A DNA stretch of 46,206 nucleotides from a virus. The position numbers and the translations under genes are program-made. The stretch is taken from IMG/VR virus record IMGVR_UViG_3300023179_000176, positions 1 to 46,206 of that record; one strand, 5' to 3'. This document shows positions 13,205 to 22,442 of the stretch, in pieces. Below the pieces are notes generated by a model that did not search any database, was not told where the DNA came from, and saw only the letters and a list, made by a program, of their open reading frames with translations. Every line of letters begins with the position of its first letter. Position 1 is the stretch's first letter.

Positions 13205-14172
13205 TTAAAAACTTTTTTAACTGTATTAATAACTTCGCTATAATTACGTCCAGATGATTTTATAGTATCTGCTGGATTAAATATAGGGAATATTTCTGAA
13301 TTTGCAAATCGTTTAAAATAACAATTTGAATTAAAATAATTTTCTCGCAACTCTTTTCCTTCACACACATATACTACAATTGGTTTACCAAAGATACTGG
13401 CTAATACACAATTTCCTCCGTTAACAGTAATAAATCCTTGTGCGTTTGAATACAATGACAATTCAAATTCATTTTTAGATGAAATTTCCGATTTATCAAA
13501 TAAATCTTCCAATAAAAAACAGTCGCCGTAATAAGATAATAACTGCTTATCAGTTATCATATTATTGTCTTGGTCATAAGCTTTAATACCATATGTATTA
13601 AATAAATTAGAATTAGAACTTTCATATTCATTTTGGTCTTGAGCATAATCATTATTATCCGGTCGTCGATATACTACGGCATAACCTAAACTAGTTAAGT
13701 ATTCGATTATTTGCTGCAACATTACCATATCAAAATATCCAATTGGTATATTATCATGTTCTAATGTATATTTGTTAAAAATAACTACATATGGTTTGTC
13801 AGTAAATGGTTTAACTAAATCTTTGTATTTTGATACATAATCCGGTGGTATCCACTCGGTATAATCTAATACTCCATTAACTTCTTTCTGTTCTTCTAAT
13901 GTTAATTCTGAATATTCTTTTCCTGTTATTGCTTTTGAGTTATGATGTATCCAATTATTCGGAACGTCCTTTAAAGATATATTATTGTCTACGGTACGAT
14001 TATCAAAAATCTCTTCGATCATATTATCTTCAAGAAAAAAATAAAACGGCTTCATATCTTTAACTGTATAAAGTTTTTCTAACATTTTATTTTTATGTAA
14101 ATAATTTATATACGGAATTACACATACAATTTCACATCCAAATTCAGGATTACATGTAACTGTTTTTTTCAT
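13201..14172 (-). CDS. Putative GT-B-type glycosyltransferase
   Basis: The 323-residue protein starts MKKTVTCNPEFGCEIVCVIP, with a Rossmann-like first strand, and has the C-terminal feature FELSLYSNAQGFITVNGGNC and VLASIFGKPIVVYVCEGKEL, which resembles the donor-binding site of heptosyltransferase-like GT-B enzymes (strand, GG, then a GKPxVV turn). No signal peptide. Linkage and sugar are unknown. Overlaps on both sides place it in one operon with other transferases. Confidence 0.65.
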   Translation of the reverse strand: MKKTVTCNPEFGCEIVCVIPYINYLHKNKMLEKLYTVKDMKPFYFFLEDNMIEEIFDNRTVDNNISLKDVPNNWIHHNSKAITGKEYSELTLEEQKEVNGVLDYTEWIPPDYVSKYKDLVKPFTDKPYVVIFNKYTLEHDNIPIGYFDMVMLQQIIEYLTSLGYAVVYRRPDNNDYAQDQNEYESSNSNLFNTYGIKAYDQDNNMITDKQLLSYYGDCFLLEDLFDKSEISSKNEFELSLYSNAQGFITVNGGNCVLASIFGKPIVVYVCEGKELRENYFNSNCYFKRFANSEIFPIFNPADTIKSSGRNYSEVINTVKKVFK

Positions 14173-15070
14173 AAAATTTTTCTTTAAATATTTTTTCTGA
14201 ATAGTATGTTTGATAATTTATTTTACATTTCTCTGCACAATATAAATAAAATTGTTCATCGTTTCTAAGAGCCGTGGCAATTTTTCTAGCTGTTGATAAA
14301 TCTCCTATCTCTATGGATAAATCAGGATGTAGACGTTCTTGAGTATCTAATTCTTTATAACCTATGCAAGGAATTCCTAAATATGCACAATTAAGAGCAA
14401 ATGTTCCGGCTGCATGAGTTCGCATCAAATGAATACCATACTTAAATTTATTAAGTGCATGTATCCATTCTTTCCAATTTAAATAAGGTAAATGTTTAAT
14501 TAATTGCTCTTCACCGGGCTGTTTTCTTCCCATTGAAGGAGCATGTACTATACCATTATCAAATTCCTGAGCAATAATAAATGAATCAAATCCTCCATAC
14601 CAAGACACAAAGTTACCTCCGATAATAACTCCCTTTCGATCTTCTTGTTTTAATTCGCCAATCGACTCTTCAATCATTAATGATTGCATCACTCGTACAT
14701 CTGGATGAGCCGTTAATCCTTGATAATATTTTCTATCCGATTCATTATGAGTATAAATTATATCTGCAGATGTTAATGTATTAAAATACCAAATTTGTTT
14801 AGGTAAATCATAATCCTGCCATAACCAATTTGGCCCTTCTTGCATTACTGCTACTTTAGTACATCTTAATTTTAAATCATCGATATTAAAGTTTGGATTC
14901 TTTTTTGGTATAATAATAATACCTAAATCATATTTTTCTACTGGTATTTGATTTAAATTATAATGGTCTGCATCTAATGCACACATCCAAGCAAATTCAG
15001 TTCTCATATTATCATGAGTTCTAGGAATCTTACCATTAAATCCCATTTCAGTAAAAAATGCTATTTTCAT
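14150..15070 (-). CDS. Putative GT-B glycosyltransferase
   Basis: I start at the ATG at 15070 (MKIAFFTEMGFNGKIPRTHD), just after the upstream stop, rather than the ATG at 15085 that overlaps it. The 306-residue protein has the GT-B layout: an N-terminal Rossmann half (LGIIIIPKKN, TKVAVMQEGPN) and a C-terminal half with KGVIIGGNFVSWYGGFDSF and HLMRTHAAGTFALNCAYLGI followed by PCIGYKELD. The typical EX7E is not clear. It probably acts in the same pathway as its neighbours. Confidence 0.66.
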   Translation of the reverse strand: MKIAFFTEMGFNGKIPRTHDNMRTEFAWMCALDADHYNLNQIPVEKYDLGIIIIPKKNPNFNIDDLKLRCTKVAVMQEGPNWLWQDYDLPKQIWYFNTLTSADIIYTHNESDRKYYQGLTAHPDVRVMQSLMIEESIGELKQEDRKGVIIGGNFVSWYGGFDSFIIAQEFDNGIVHAPSMGRKQPGEEQLIKHLPYLNWKEWIHALNKFKYGIHLMRTHAAGTFALNCAYLGIPCIGYKELDTQERLHPDLSIEIGDLSTARKIATALRNDEQFYLYCAEKCKINYQTYYSEKIFKEKFYEKNSYM

Positions 15071-15071
15071 A

Positions 15072-15422
15072 TTAGACACTAGCATGATTCATTTTAATAT
15101 CTTCAAAACCTTCTTTATATAAAAGCACCATTTGATTTTTATAACCGACTCGTATTTTATTTAATTCTCTAATTGCAATCGCTCGACGTCCTACTTCTTC
15201 TAAACCTAGTTCGCCTTCTTTTCCTTTTCTGATATCTGATTCTAAATCCCATATCTTTCCATTAACATCTTTTAATTTATTAACGAATTCTAACGAATCT
15301 GGATATTGTATTAATTCCTGATATAAAGTATTAATTTCTTCCATGTTATTTGCATCTGCTCTTTCTTTTTTAAGTAATGCGATTGAATAACGGTCTGTAA
15401 TTTCACTAATTGGCATTTTCAT
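15072..15422 (-). CDS. DUF6165-like protein of glycan clusters
   Basis: This 116-residue helical protein begins MKMPISEITDRYSIALLKKE and continues KLKDVNGKIWDLESDIRKGK and VGRRAIAIRELNKIRVGYKN. The LxDxxxxLxxKxER start, the W-D-x-E-x-D-I-R segment and the late N-x-x-R agree with what I remember of DUF6165, a small family often found beside glycosyltransferases in LPS clusters. No enzymatic motif; a chaperone or complex-forming role is possible. A strong AAAGGAGA site precedes the ATG. Confidence 0.65.
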   Translation of the reverse strand: MKMPISEITDRYSIALLKKERADANNMEEINTLYQELIQYPDSLEFVNKLKDVNGKIWDLESDIRKGKEGELGLEEVGRRAIAIRELNKIRVGYKNQMVLLYKEGFEDIKMNHASV

Positions 15423-15425
15423 AAC

Positions 15426-16433
15426 TTATTCTCCTTTTATTTTTTGTAATACATCATTCATTGTATATGTCTTAGCTTGGTATCTTATTGAAGCTAAATT
15501 TTGTTTTGACATTGTTTGTAATATTTGCCACCAATCCCCTTTTTCTTTTCCACAAAATCCGCGCGGATTACTTTCATTTAAAATATATAAACGTTTTTTA
15601 GGATGGCGTCTATTATGTACTCGTAATATATTTTTAACTATAAATTGTACAAATTGATCTCCCATTATTAATTTTGCCATATCAGCAAAACTAGTATCTT
15701 CTCCTGAGCAAAGTAATGATTGAGGAATATTAACTCCTGACTTAATTAAATCTGATTTAATTACTAAACACGACCCGTCAAATTTAGGATCTTTTAATAT
15801 ACGTATATCTAAATCGATAGCCTTATCATTTATTTCGTACATTTGATTTAATGTCATATATGATTTACTCGAGGCTAAATTAGTTAATGCCCAATCATTA
15901 TTATCAATAAACTGAATATCCGTAAAATCATTATGTTCAATTACTTTCCATCCAGCATCCCACATTTTACGTTCACTGAAAAATAATACGTATTTATTAA
16001 CGTTATTTCCAATTGCATATTCGTCTACTTGTTCTATAATCGAAAACGTTTCTTTAGGCCAAAATGAATCAGTTTCTCCCCATAAAACAAAATCATATTC
16101 CGTACAGTAATTATAATTCAAATCTCTCCTATAATCTGCAATATTATATACCGGGGAACTATTATCCTTAGTTTGTATAATTACATTTGCTCCCAATTGT
16201 TTTATACGTACAATTTGATCGAAAAGTGTAGATCTTAAAGATTCTTTTGAAATAATAGACGTATCTACTTTTTCAAAATATTCTGATTCATTCCATGTAA
16301 AATGATATGTTATATTTTCTTTATTTTCTATATCTTTTAACATTCCGACACATGAGTCGATATATTCAGGTAACATTTCAATTTCATAAAACATTACATG
16401 AACTCCTACTATATACTTATTTTTTAATTTCAT
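15426..16433 (-). CDS. Putative GT-A glycosyltransferase
   Basis: The 335-residue protein begins with a strand (KYIVGVHVMFYEIEMLPEYI) and has YDFVLWGETDSFWPKETFSI in the position of a DxD metal/nucleotide site, here ETD. Later elements include FDGSCLVIKSDLIKSGVNIP, LCSGEDTSFADMAKLIMGDQ and ILRVHNRRHPKKR, fitting a GT2-like acceptor region. It overlaps the next gene upstream (16430). Sugar and acceptor unknown. Confidence 0.66.
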   Translation of the reverse strand: MKLKNKYIVGVHVMFYEIEMLPEYIDSCVGMLKDIENKENITYHFTWNESEYFEKVDTSIISKESLRSTLFDQIVRIKQLGANVIIQTKDNSSPVYNIADYRRDLNYNYCTEYDFVLWGETDSFWPKETFSIIEQVDEYAIGNNVNKYVLFFSERKMWDAGWKVIEHNDFTDIQFIDNNDWALTNLASSKSYMTLNQMYEINDKAIDLDIRILKDPKFDGSCLVIKSDLIKSGVNIPQSLLCSGEDTSFADMAKLIMGDQFVQFIVKNILRVHNRRHPKKRLYILNESNPRGFCGKEKGDWWQILQTMSKQNLASIRYQAKTYTMNDVLQKIKGE

Positions 16434-17245
16434 ACGTAATTATGTTTAACTAGTTCCCATGTTTGTTGCATTAAATTAGTTCTTGTAGCGCCTCGATCAG
16501 ACCATCCAGAAAAAATCCACGTATAAAAATGTTTTATAAAATGCGGAGTCATATCTTCATTTAACTGCCAGTTATGTACTAATACTTCTCTTCTATATAA
16601 ATGATTTACCCCATATACAATTGGGAAAAGTTTTATATCTACGTTTTTCATACGAAGGAAATAATTAAGAACTGGTTGGTCTCTGCCACGTTTAACTAAT
16701 TTATCTTCTTTTTCTAAAATATTATTATGATTAATATAATAAAATTCTTTCAATTCTTCTAGAATTTTTTTATGTTCTTTATTAAAAATGCAATAACCTG
16801 ATGCGAAATAATCGTTATATCTAAAATCTATACCCGGAAATAAATCTACATAACCGTTAACGCTATCGTATGTCCATTTTAAATTTTCGTTGCCTCGTAA
16901 CGCACAAAATTTATGTTCAGTATCATTAAATATATTTGGCATATCCCATTTTACCATTATACTAGCATCGGTAAGTAATATTTGATCATATTCAGTAATG
17001 CCTCGCTGTTCTATATAATCAAATACATCGAACCAACGTTGCCAATTTACTTTATATTTTAATAAATCGCTTTCTTTTGTATGATTATATTCTACGAAAT
17101 AGCAATTATTTTTTTCTGCCCAATATTTCCAAGTTAATTTAGAATATTCCATCCATTCGTAATTACCGTAATTATGTTTCTGAACTACGGCCGGGTCTGT
17201 ACTTTTTACGCCTACCCAAAATATTATATTTTTATTTTTTTCCAT
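16430..17245 (-). CDS. GT-A glycosyltransferase, paralog of next gene
   Basis: The product has a nucleotide-binding strand start (IIFWVGVKSTDPAVVQKHNY), the conserved WQRWFDVFDYIEQRGITEYD, and ILLTDASIMVKWDMPNIFND in the DxD position (here DAS). Later come FASGYCIFNKEHKKILEELK and RGRDQPVLNYFLRMKNVDIK. The order WQR-(Y/W), DA(S/D), GGF/SGY, DQPxxNxxLR is shared with the next gene upstream, so the two are tandem paralogs resembling GT8/GT34-type transferases. The variant DAS may change or lower metal binding. Confidence 0.74.
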   Translation of the reverse strand: MEKNKNIIFWVGVKSTDPAVVQKHNYGNYEWMEYSKLTWKYWAEKNNCYFVEYNHTKESDLLKYKVNWQRWFDVFDYIEQRGITEYDQILLTDASIMVKWDMPNIFNDTEHKFCALRGNENLKWTYDSVNGYVDLFPGIDFRYNDYFASGYCIFNKEHKKILEELKEFYYINHNNILEKEDKLVKRGRDQPVLNYFLRMKNVDIKLFPIVYGVNHLYRREVLVHNWQLNEDMTPHFIKHFYTWIFSGWSDRGATRTNLMQQTWELVKHNYV

Positions 17246-17987
17246 AGAAATATTCGTATGTTTTTTTCATCCAATAATGGGTCAAATAATTGTCTTTGTT
17301 ATTTGGTATAGCATTGTATTGATATACCCATCCTACCTTAGTAAAAGTCATATCCTCATCTAAAACTTCCTTACGTGCCATATCTGACATACTAAATTCC
17401 CATGATAATAACTTTAAATCAACATTATTTTCTCTTAATAAAAAATTAATAATAGGTTGATCCGTACCTACATGATAATTTTGTAATTCTTGTATTATAT
17501 TTTTATTTTCAAAATAGAACTTAAGTATATTTTGATAATATGACTTATGAATTTCATTAACTATTTGAAACCCTCCCATATAATATTCCCAAAAGTTAAA
17601 CATTTTACCATTAAATAAATGTTTAGAATAATTTTCAATACTACGTAATACCCAATCATAACTCCCATCAGCATGTACCCCAGTAAATTTACGTTCTGTC
17701 ATATTAAAAAAGTTTGGACATTCTGGATGTATGAACGAATCTGCATCGACCATTAATATTTGATCGTAGTCAATATTATTGGCTTCTAATAAATCAAATA
17801 CATAATATCGTTGCCATGTTATTTTTAATTCTTCAATTGGTGCTAATAATTGGTCCAAAATGAAAAGTTCGCAATTATTGTTTTCACACCAACGTTGCCA
17901 ACTCTCTAATCCATAGTTATATGTAGCCGATCGGCTCTCGCTACCAGCTACTACGATCGCGGGTATGAATACTATATTCTTTTTCAT
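17232..17987 (-). CDS. GT-A glycosyltransferase with DAD motif
   Basis: MKKNIVFIPAIVVAGSESRS opens this 251-residue enzyme. ITWQRYYVFDLLEANNIDYD leads into ILMVDADSFIHPECPNFFNM, a clear DxD (DAD) site, followed by EYYMGGFQIVNEIHKSYYQN and GTDQPIINFLLRENNVDLKL. The layout is that of small GT-A transferases of the GT8/GT34 sort. It is paralogous to the adjacent gene at 16430-17245, and the two overlap by 14 bases. This copy keeps the canonical motif, so it is probably active. Confidence 0.76.
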   Translation of the reverse strand: MKKNIVFIPAIVVAGSESRSATYNYGLESWQRWCENNNCELFILDQLLAPIEELKITWQRYYVFDLLEANNIDYDQILMVDADSFIHPECPNFFNMTERKFTGVHADGSYDWVLRSIENYSKHLFNGKMFNFWEYYMGGFQIVNEIHKSYYQNILKFYFENKNIIQELQNYHVGTDQPIINFLLRENNVDLKLLSWEFSMSDMARKEVLDEDMTFTKVGWVYQYNAIPNNKDNYLTHYWMKKTYEYFYGKK

Positions 17988-18838
17988 TTAAATTCGCTTA
18001 AAAGATCATTAAATTTTCCTTCATTATATAAGGAATTTATTTTTGATAGATATACATTAGATAATGTATTAACATTATTCAAATATCCACGCTCGCATTC
18101 TATTATATAGTCGCTAGCTCTATAATTGTCAGACATATATTTAATTTTATCATATAATCCCAATTCTGTCATTTTATGAATAAATGGAGCTATATGATTA
18201 TTCCAATCCGTTAAAGCATTGTAATTAGTAGGTGTCGTTACTTCTCCGATTCTATTCAATGTAATTTTAGATAAATCGAATAATCCTCCAATTGCAGTTA
18301 TAACTTCTGGTTTGAAGAATTCGAATGACCCACGTAATGCTAATCCTCTAGGTTGCCGTGAATTAGATATTACTAACCAATCATTTGTATCCTTTGTTTC
18401 GGAAGCGATCCACTGCTCGTTAACTTTAATATTATCTAATAATTTACATCGCCCATTTAATACATCGTATATTAAGTTTTTATTTAATATTAAAGCATCA
18501 TCTCCGCAAAATACTAAACAATCATATTGTTGATAGTTATATAATTTTAACCATGTATTTGCCGATTGCCATTCGCAACCGCTTTGGCCTTCAATATATT
18601 TCCAACCTAACGAATTCAGAAATTCTTTTGTTACTAATTTTTTATATAATATTCGATCTAATACAGCTAATAAATCATCGTTAGTACTTAATATTTTTTC
18701 GTTATGCGAATATATAGGGTCTCTATGTCCAACGACAAAAAGTTCTTGTTCCCAACCGCTTGGAAGTATTTGGTTAGACATTTGTTCATAAAATTGTGAT
18801 GGATAATGCCACCCGCATGCTACTATTGCAATCTTCAT
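17984..18838 (-). CDS. Putative glycosyltransferase
   Basis: The 284-residue protein has an N-terminal strand (MKIAIVACGWHYPSQFYEQM) and a central YDCLVFCGDDALILNKNLIY, where GDD sits in the position of a DxD motif. The segment WLVISNSRQPRGLALRGSFE and a C-terminal helical region complete it. Conserved GT sequence is weaker than in its neighbours, so assignment rests partly on context within the transferase operon (ATGA overlap downstream). A nucleotidyl- or other sugar-modifying enzyme is an alternative. Confidence 0.58.
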   Translation of the reverse strand: MKIAIVACGWHYPSQFYEQMSNQILPSGWEQELFVVGHRDPIYSHNEKILSTNDDLLAVLDRILYKKLVTKEFLNSLGWKYIEGQSGCEWQSANTWLKLYNYQQYDCLVFCGDDALILNKNLIYDVLNGRCKLLDNIKVNEQWIASETKDTNDWLVISNSRQPRGLALRGSFEFFKPEVITAIGGLFDLSKITLNRIGEVTTPTNYNALTDWNNHIAPFIHKMTELGLYDKIKYMSDNYRASDYIIECERGYLNNVNTLSNVYLSKINSLYNEGKFNDLLSEFK

Positions 18839-18839
18839 A

Positions 18840-19529
18840 TTATTGTGTAACGAAATATTGTTTATAATTAGTTATTAAACTATTTAAATCTATATCTGTT
18901 TTAGTTTTACGTATAAAGCAAATAGAATCATAAAAATGTATAGAATCTATACGATATTCTATTTCATCTAATTCTGTTATATGTTCTACTTCCGATCTAC
19001 TAGTATTACTTGCCCACCGTTTAGTAGGTAATAATGATAAATCTTTAAAATAATCAATAGCTGAAATACTTTGATCTCGAAAACTTGTCCAATAAGATGT
19101 ATGCAGATCTTCTACTGCGTATATACCGCCCGGATTTAACTTCTTAAATAAAAAATCAAAACTTTTAATTTGATGCGAGCATATATGACTCCCATCATCG
19201 ATTATTATATCAAATGTAGAAAATTCATCGATTATAGATTGTAATATATTATAATTTGACTGGTCGCCTATTCTTACAAATATATTTTCGTTAACGTCTT
19301 CCCATTGTTTACAATTAGTATCAATATCTAATCCAACTATTATCGAATTAGGAAAATGTTCTTTTAATGTATATAATCCGCCCCCTTCTCGTACTCCTAT
19401 TTCCAATATCTTTAATTTATCTAAAGTATTAAATGTAGAAAACATATGGCTATATGCATTATAATAAACTTCAGATTTTTGCGTTTTACCGCGTTTTTTA
19501 TTTAACATAGACTCTTTAAAATCTTTCAT
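18840..19529 (-). CDS. SAM-dependent methyltransferase, macrocin-O-MT-like
   Basis: The class I methyltransferase core is clear: LKILEIGVREGGGLYTLKEH (motif I), NSIIVGLDIDTN (acidic residue after strand 2) and DIIIDDGSHICSHQIKSFDF, the DDGSH metal-binding motif typical of MycE/TylF-type sugar O-methyltransferases. NPGGIYAVEDLHTSYW follows. The likely substrate is a hydroxyl on a glycan sugar made by the same operon. The 229 residues are close to family length. It overlaps the next methyltransferase gene by four bases. Confidence 0.82.
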   Translation of the reverse strand: MKDFKESMLNKKRGKTQKSEVYYNAYSHMFSTFNTLDKLKILEIGVREGGGLYTLKEHFPNSIIVGLDIDTNCKQWEDVNENIFVRIGDQSNYNILQSIIDEFSTFDIIIDDGSHICSHQIKSFDFLFKKLNPGGIYAVEDLHTSYWTSFRDQSISAIDYFKDLSLLPTKRWASNTSRSEVEHITELDEIEYRIDSIHFYDSICFIRKTKTDIDLNSLITNYKQYFVTQ

Positions 19530-20131
19530 AATATTTGATATAGTTTAGTATTGTAAATTATGCTGCATGAATATCTTAAGTCCGCGGACATAAGTTTGTA
19601 GTTTGTAATATTTTGTATCGATTCAATTTTTCTTTTATTAATCATCCATTCTACATTATCTCGAGTTTTAGATCCTCCTTCGAATATAACAACGCTACCT
19701 GATTCAATAGAAGATTTGCAAAGATTATACATATCTAAAACATTATCTCCGTGATTGCCTATATCAAAGTATAATAAATCAAACTGTACGTCTGATGTAA
19801 ATTTTGAAAAATCTCCGTAATTAATATCAATAATATTATTTAAATTAAATGTATTTACTAAATTTTTTGCGTGTGTAGCTGTAAACGGTAATTGAACATC
19901 CCGTATATATTTTCCTTCGGCTTCATTTTCAAATAAATCATATGATTTTATAGTTCCTACATGACCGTATGATTCATTTAAATCTAATAAAGCCAATCCC
20001 ATAGTTACTGCAGTACCGCCATTACCAGTTCCATATTCAATAATCTTTTTCGGCCTTATATCGTATATAAGTTTATATAAAATAGGTAACCAAGTATATT
20101 TATGCGGTGGAATTTTATTTATGTATTTCAA
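19526..20131 (-). CDS. SAM-dependent methyltransferase-like protein
   Basis: The 201-residue protein has a class I Rossmann start, KKIIEYGTGNGGTAVTMGLA (glycine-rich motif I, with EYGTGNGG), then IKSYDLFENEAEGKYIRDVQ and FDLLYFDIGNHGDNVLDMYN, where D-x-G-N-H replaces the usual acidic motif. SGSVVIFEGGSKTRDNVEWM follows. The substrate is probably a sugar or a small molecule of the glycan pathway. No start ambiguity: it overlaps its upstream neighbour by four bases. Confidence 0.7.
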   Translation of the reverse strand: MKYINKIPPHKYTWLPILYKLIYDIRPKKIIEYGTGNGGTAVTMGLALLDLNESYGHVGTIKSYDLFENEAEGKYIRDVQLPFTATHAKNLVNTFNLNNIIDINYGDFSKFTSDVQFDLLYFDIGNHGDNVLDMYNLCKSSIESGSVVIFEGGSKTRDNVEWMINKRKIESIQNITNYKLMSADLRYSCSIIYNTKLYQIL

Positions 20132-21075
20132 ATTGATAAATGTTTAATTGTTTTAATGATATATAAAATATTTTCTGTAGTTAATGCTTCATGAAAAGGA
20201 ATACTAACCGTATGTTTTGATTCTTCTTCCGAATTCGGACAATATTGATGCGCTCGATAACCGTCTTGATTTATTGCATGAAATTTATATACAGGATTTA
20301 AATTTTGAGCTTCGTAATGTATTCCGCAAATTATACCTGCTTCTTTCATCTTATTCATAAATTTATCTCGATCTATTACATTAATTCTATATAAATGATC
20401 GCTCGTATTATTATAACCTAATTCTTTATTATAAATATTACGTATCTCCGATAACCGCTCTTTTTTATAATCTAATAAATTTAAATTTTTATTAGCGATA
20501 TGTGCCTGAATACTATTCATATAAAATTTATATCCCGGCATCATTACTTTACGTTCCCAATTATTTGTAGAAAATGACATTCCATTAAATGATAATGTTT
20601 TGAGATAATCTATTTTAGTTTTATCATTACTAACAATAATACCACCGTCGGCACTACCAACCGGTTTAGTTGGGTAAAAACTAAAAAACATTAAATCATT
20701 ATCATTTGCTTCGTTTGCAAATTGCTTACGGTCGACCCTTTGAGCGGAATCGATAATTTTATAATCATCAAATTCATGTAAAATATACGACCCCCCTATC
20801 CATTCAATATTATCAGTAAATCTAGGAGTATTGCCCGAAGTAATAATTGCATTTAATACAACCGGTGGAATTAACGACGGCACATCGACTGTAACATTTT
20901 TATTTAATAACATTAAGAATATTGCATTCGTAGCGCTATTAACAGAACATGCATATTTAGCTCCTACATAATCTAAAAAATTATTTTCGAATTCTTCTAC
21001 AATGCTCCCATGTAAATAATGAGAAAATTGTTCAGTATTAATAGTATAATTTGGTATATTAAATAATTGTATCAT
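20128..21075 (-). CDS. DegT/DnrJ/EryC1-type sugar aminotransferase
   Basis: This PLP enzyme transfers an amino group to a keto-sugar nucleotide. The fold-type I markers are visible: YACSVNSATNAIFLMLLNKN near the N-terminus, YKIIDSAQRVD (the D-x-A-Q motif) and FFSFYPTKPVGSADGGIIVS with the PLP lysine in YPTKP. The C-terminus has GIICGIHYEAQNLNPVYKF, matching the family's substrate-binding end. At 315 residues it is slightly short of the usual 360-380. It probably works after the FdtA-like ketoisomerase (22443-22853), as FdtB does in making 3-amino-3,6-dideoxyhexoses. Confidence 0.88.
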   Translation of the reverse strand: MIQLFNIPNYTINTEQFSHYLHGSIVEEFENNFLDYVGAKYACSVNSATNAIFLMLLNKNVTVDVPSLIPPVVLNAIITSGNTPRFTDNIEWIGGSYILHEFDDYKIIDSAQRVDRKQFANEANDNDLMFFSFYPTKPVGSADGGIIVSNDKTKIDYLKTLSFNGMSFSTNNWERKVMMPGYKFYMNSIQAHIANKNLNLLDYKKERLSEIRNIYNKELGYNNTSDHLYRINVIDRDKFMNKMKEAGIICGIHYEAQNLNPVYKFHAINQDGYRAHQYCPNSEEESKHTVSIPFHEALTTENILYIIKTIKHLSI

Positions 21076-21778
21076 CTATTATATTGTTTAATTTATCGAT
21101 ATTCATACTAATATCCTTGGGTATATTTTCAGAGATATTATTTTTATATTCTCGTAATATATTAATATTTTTTTGTTTTACAAAATTATAAATACTATTT
21201 CTTTTCAAACCTACATTATAAATTCCTTTAGCATCTTTTTCAAGTAGTTTATATAATAATTTTGCTGCATCATGATGCCATATACAACTTTTAAAAGAAT
21301 CTACAAATGCTTTATCATGTGTAAATGGATATTCTAACATTGCCATTCGTAATATTAACGAATTATTATATAATATACTAGCACATTCACCTCCTAACTT
21401 TGACCATGCATATTTATTTACTGGATATACTCCGTCCGATTCTTTATAATTTCCTTTAATACCAGGATATACAAAATCAGTAGATATATAAACAAATTTA
21501 ATATTATGAGTAATACATGATATTATACAATTTGAAGTGCCTATAATATTTAATTGAATACTAGTAATTGGATTTGAATCATGTATATTCATCGGACGTG
21601 ATAATGCGGCTGCATGTATAAAAACATCCGGAGTATATTTTTTAATAGCATTATCAATTGATAATGGATTTGTAATATCCATTTCATGTTTTGATAAAGG
21701 TATTATTGTATGATCAGTATTTTGTTTAATTAATTCTTTTGCAAATCTACCTTCGCCACCTGAAATAAGAATTATCAT
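21059..21778 (-). CDS. RmlD-like dTDP-sugar reductase (SDR)
   Basis: An extended short-chain dehydrogenase of the RmlD type. MIILISGGEGRFAKELIKQN is the NAD(P)-binding start with a GGxGxxxxx loop, then PDVFIHAAALSRPMNIHDSN, and FVYISTDFVYPGIKGNYKES with the STD motif. PVNKYAWSKLGGECAS supplies the catalytic YxxxK. The 239 residues are a little short of RmlD (about 290). It probably reduces the 4-keto group of an NDP-deoxysugar. Its stop overlaps the aminotransferase start by 17 bases. Confidence 0.84.
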   Translation of the reverse strand: MIILISGGEGRFAKELIKQNTDHTIIPLSKHEMDITNPLSIDNAIKKYTPDVFIHAAALSRPMNIHDSNPITSIQLNIIGTSNCIISCITHNIKFVYISTDFVYPGIKGNYKESDGVYPVNKYAWSKLGGECASILYNNSLILRMAMLEYPFTHDKAFVDSFKSCIWHHDAAKLLYKLLEKDAKGIYNVGLKRNSIYNFVKQKNINILREYKNNISENIPKDISMNIDKLNNIIDDTII

Positions 21779-21788
21779 TCGAATAATA

Positions 21789-22430
21789 TTAAAACTGTAA
21801 ATTATTATTAAATCTAGCTTTTATCTTATCTTTCTTTTTATCTTCTTCAGTCATTTTAGACCAAAACATAACTCCTAAAGTTTTTCGATCCATGCCTTTT
21901 GTTATTTCCGGAAATCCGTGCCATGAATATTCACTGCATTTAAAAACATTTAATCTATTAAACTTATAAGGTACACGAGTATGATTTACTCCATCATGTA
22001 GCCGAAGGTCAAAAGATTCGTCAAATTCTTCAGATAAACAAAGTATAGCGCTATATTCTCGTTTCCAATCTTCATGCAGACCATGTACTTCTGCATCTAT
22101 ATGCATTCCTAAAAATCCCCCTTCGTTATTTGAATTAGGCGTTATCATCATTCCGCCACCATAATGAGTCAAATCCGGAAACGCATTTGTCGTCAATCCA
22201 TTAAAAGCTTTATTTGGGTCAAAATTAGTTGCTATATAATTTAAGCAAAGTTCTGCTGCCAATGGCAAATTTTCCCTGCCGAGTTTAGAACAATATTGTA
22301 TCTGGTTAGAGCTAGCGTCATACTTGACCCAATCCATATCATATTGAAAACTATTGGCAGCAGCTCGCACTAATGCTTCTGATGGGATAAAATTATCTAT
22401 TGATAGGTGCGGTATTTTACATGTATTCAT
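21789..22430 (-). CDS. 2-oxoglutarate/Fe(II) dioxygenase
   Basis: The double-stranded beta-helix core is seen in NEGGFLGMHIDAEVHGLHED (HxD), REYSAILCLSEEFDESFDLR (strand after the metal site) and RLNVFKCSEYSWHGFPEITK (distal His), followed by GMDRKTLGVMFWSK, where Arg would bind 2-oxoglutarate. It resembles prolyl-4-hydroxylase/PhyH-type enzymes used for hydroxylating sugars, lipids or small molecules. In this operon, oxidation of a sugar or an acceptor is likely but unproven. The 213 residues are typical. Confidence 0.85.
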   Translation of the reverse strand: MNTCKIPHLSIDNFIPSEALVRAAANSFQYDMDWVKYDASSNQIQYCSKLGRENLPLAAELCLNYIATNFDPNKAFNGLTTNAFPDLTHYGGGMMITPNSNNEGGFLGMHIDAEVHGLHEDWKREYSAILCLSEEFDESFDLRLHDGVNHTRVPYKFNRLNVFKCSEYSWHGFPEITKGMDRKTLGVMFWSKMTEEDKKKDKIKARFNNNLQF

Positions 22431-22442
22431 AATATTTTAATT

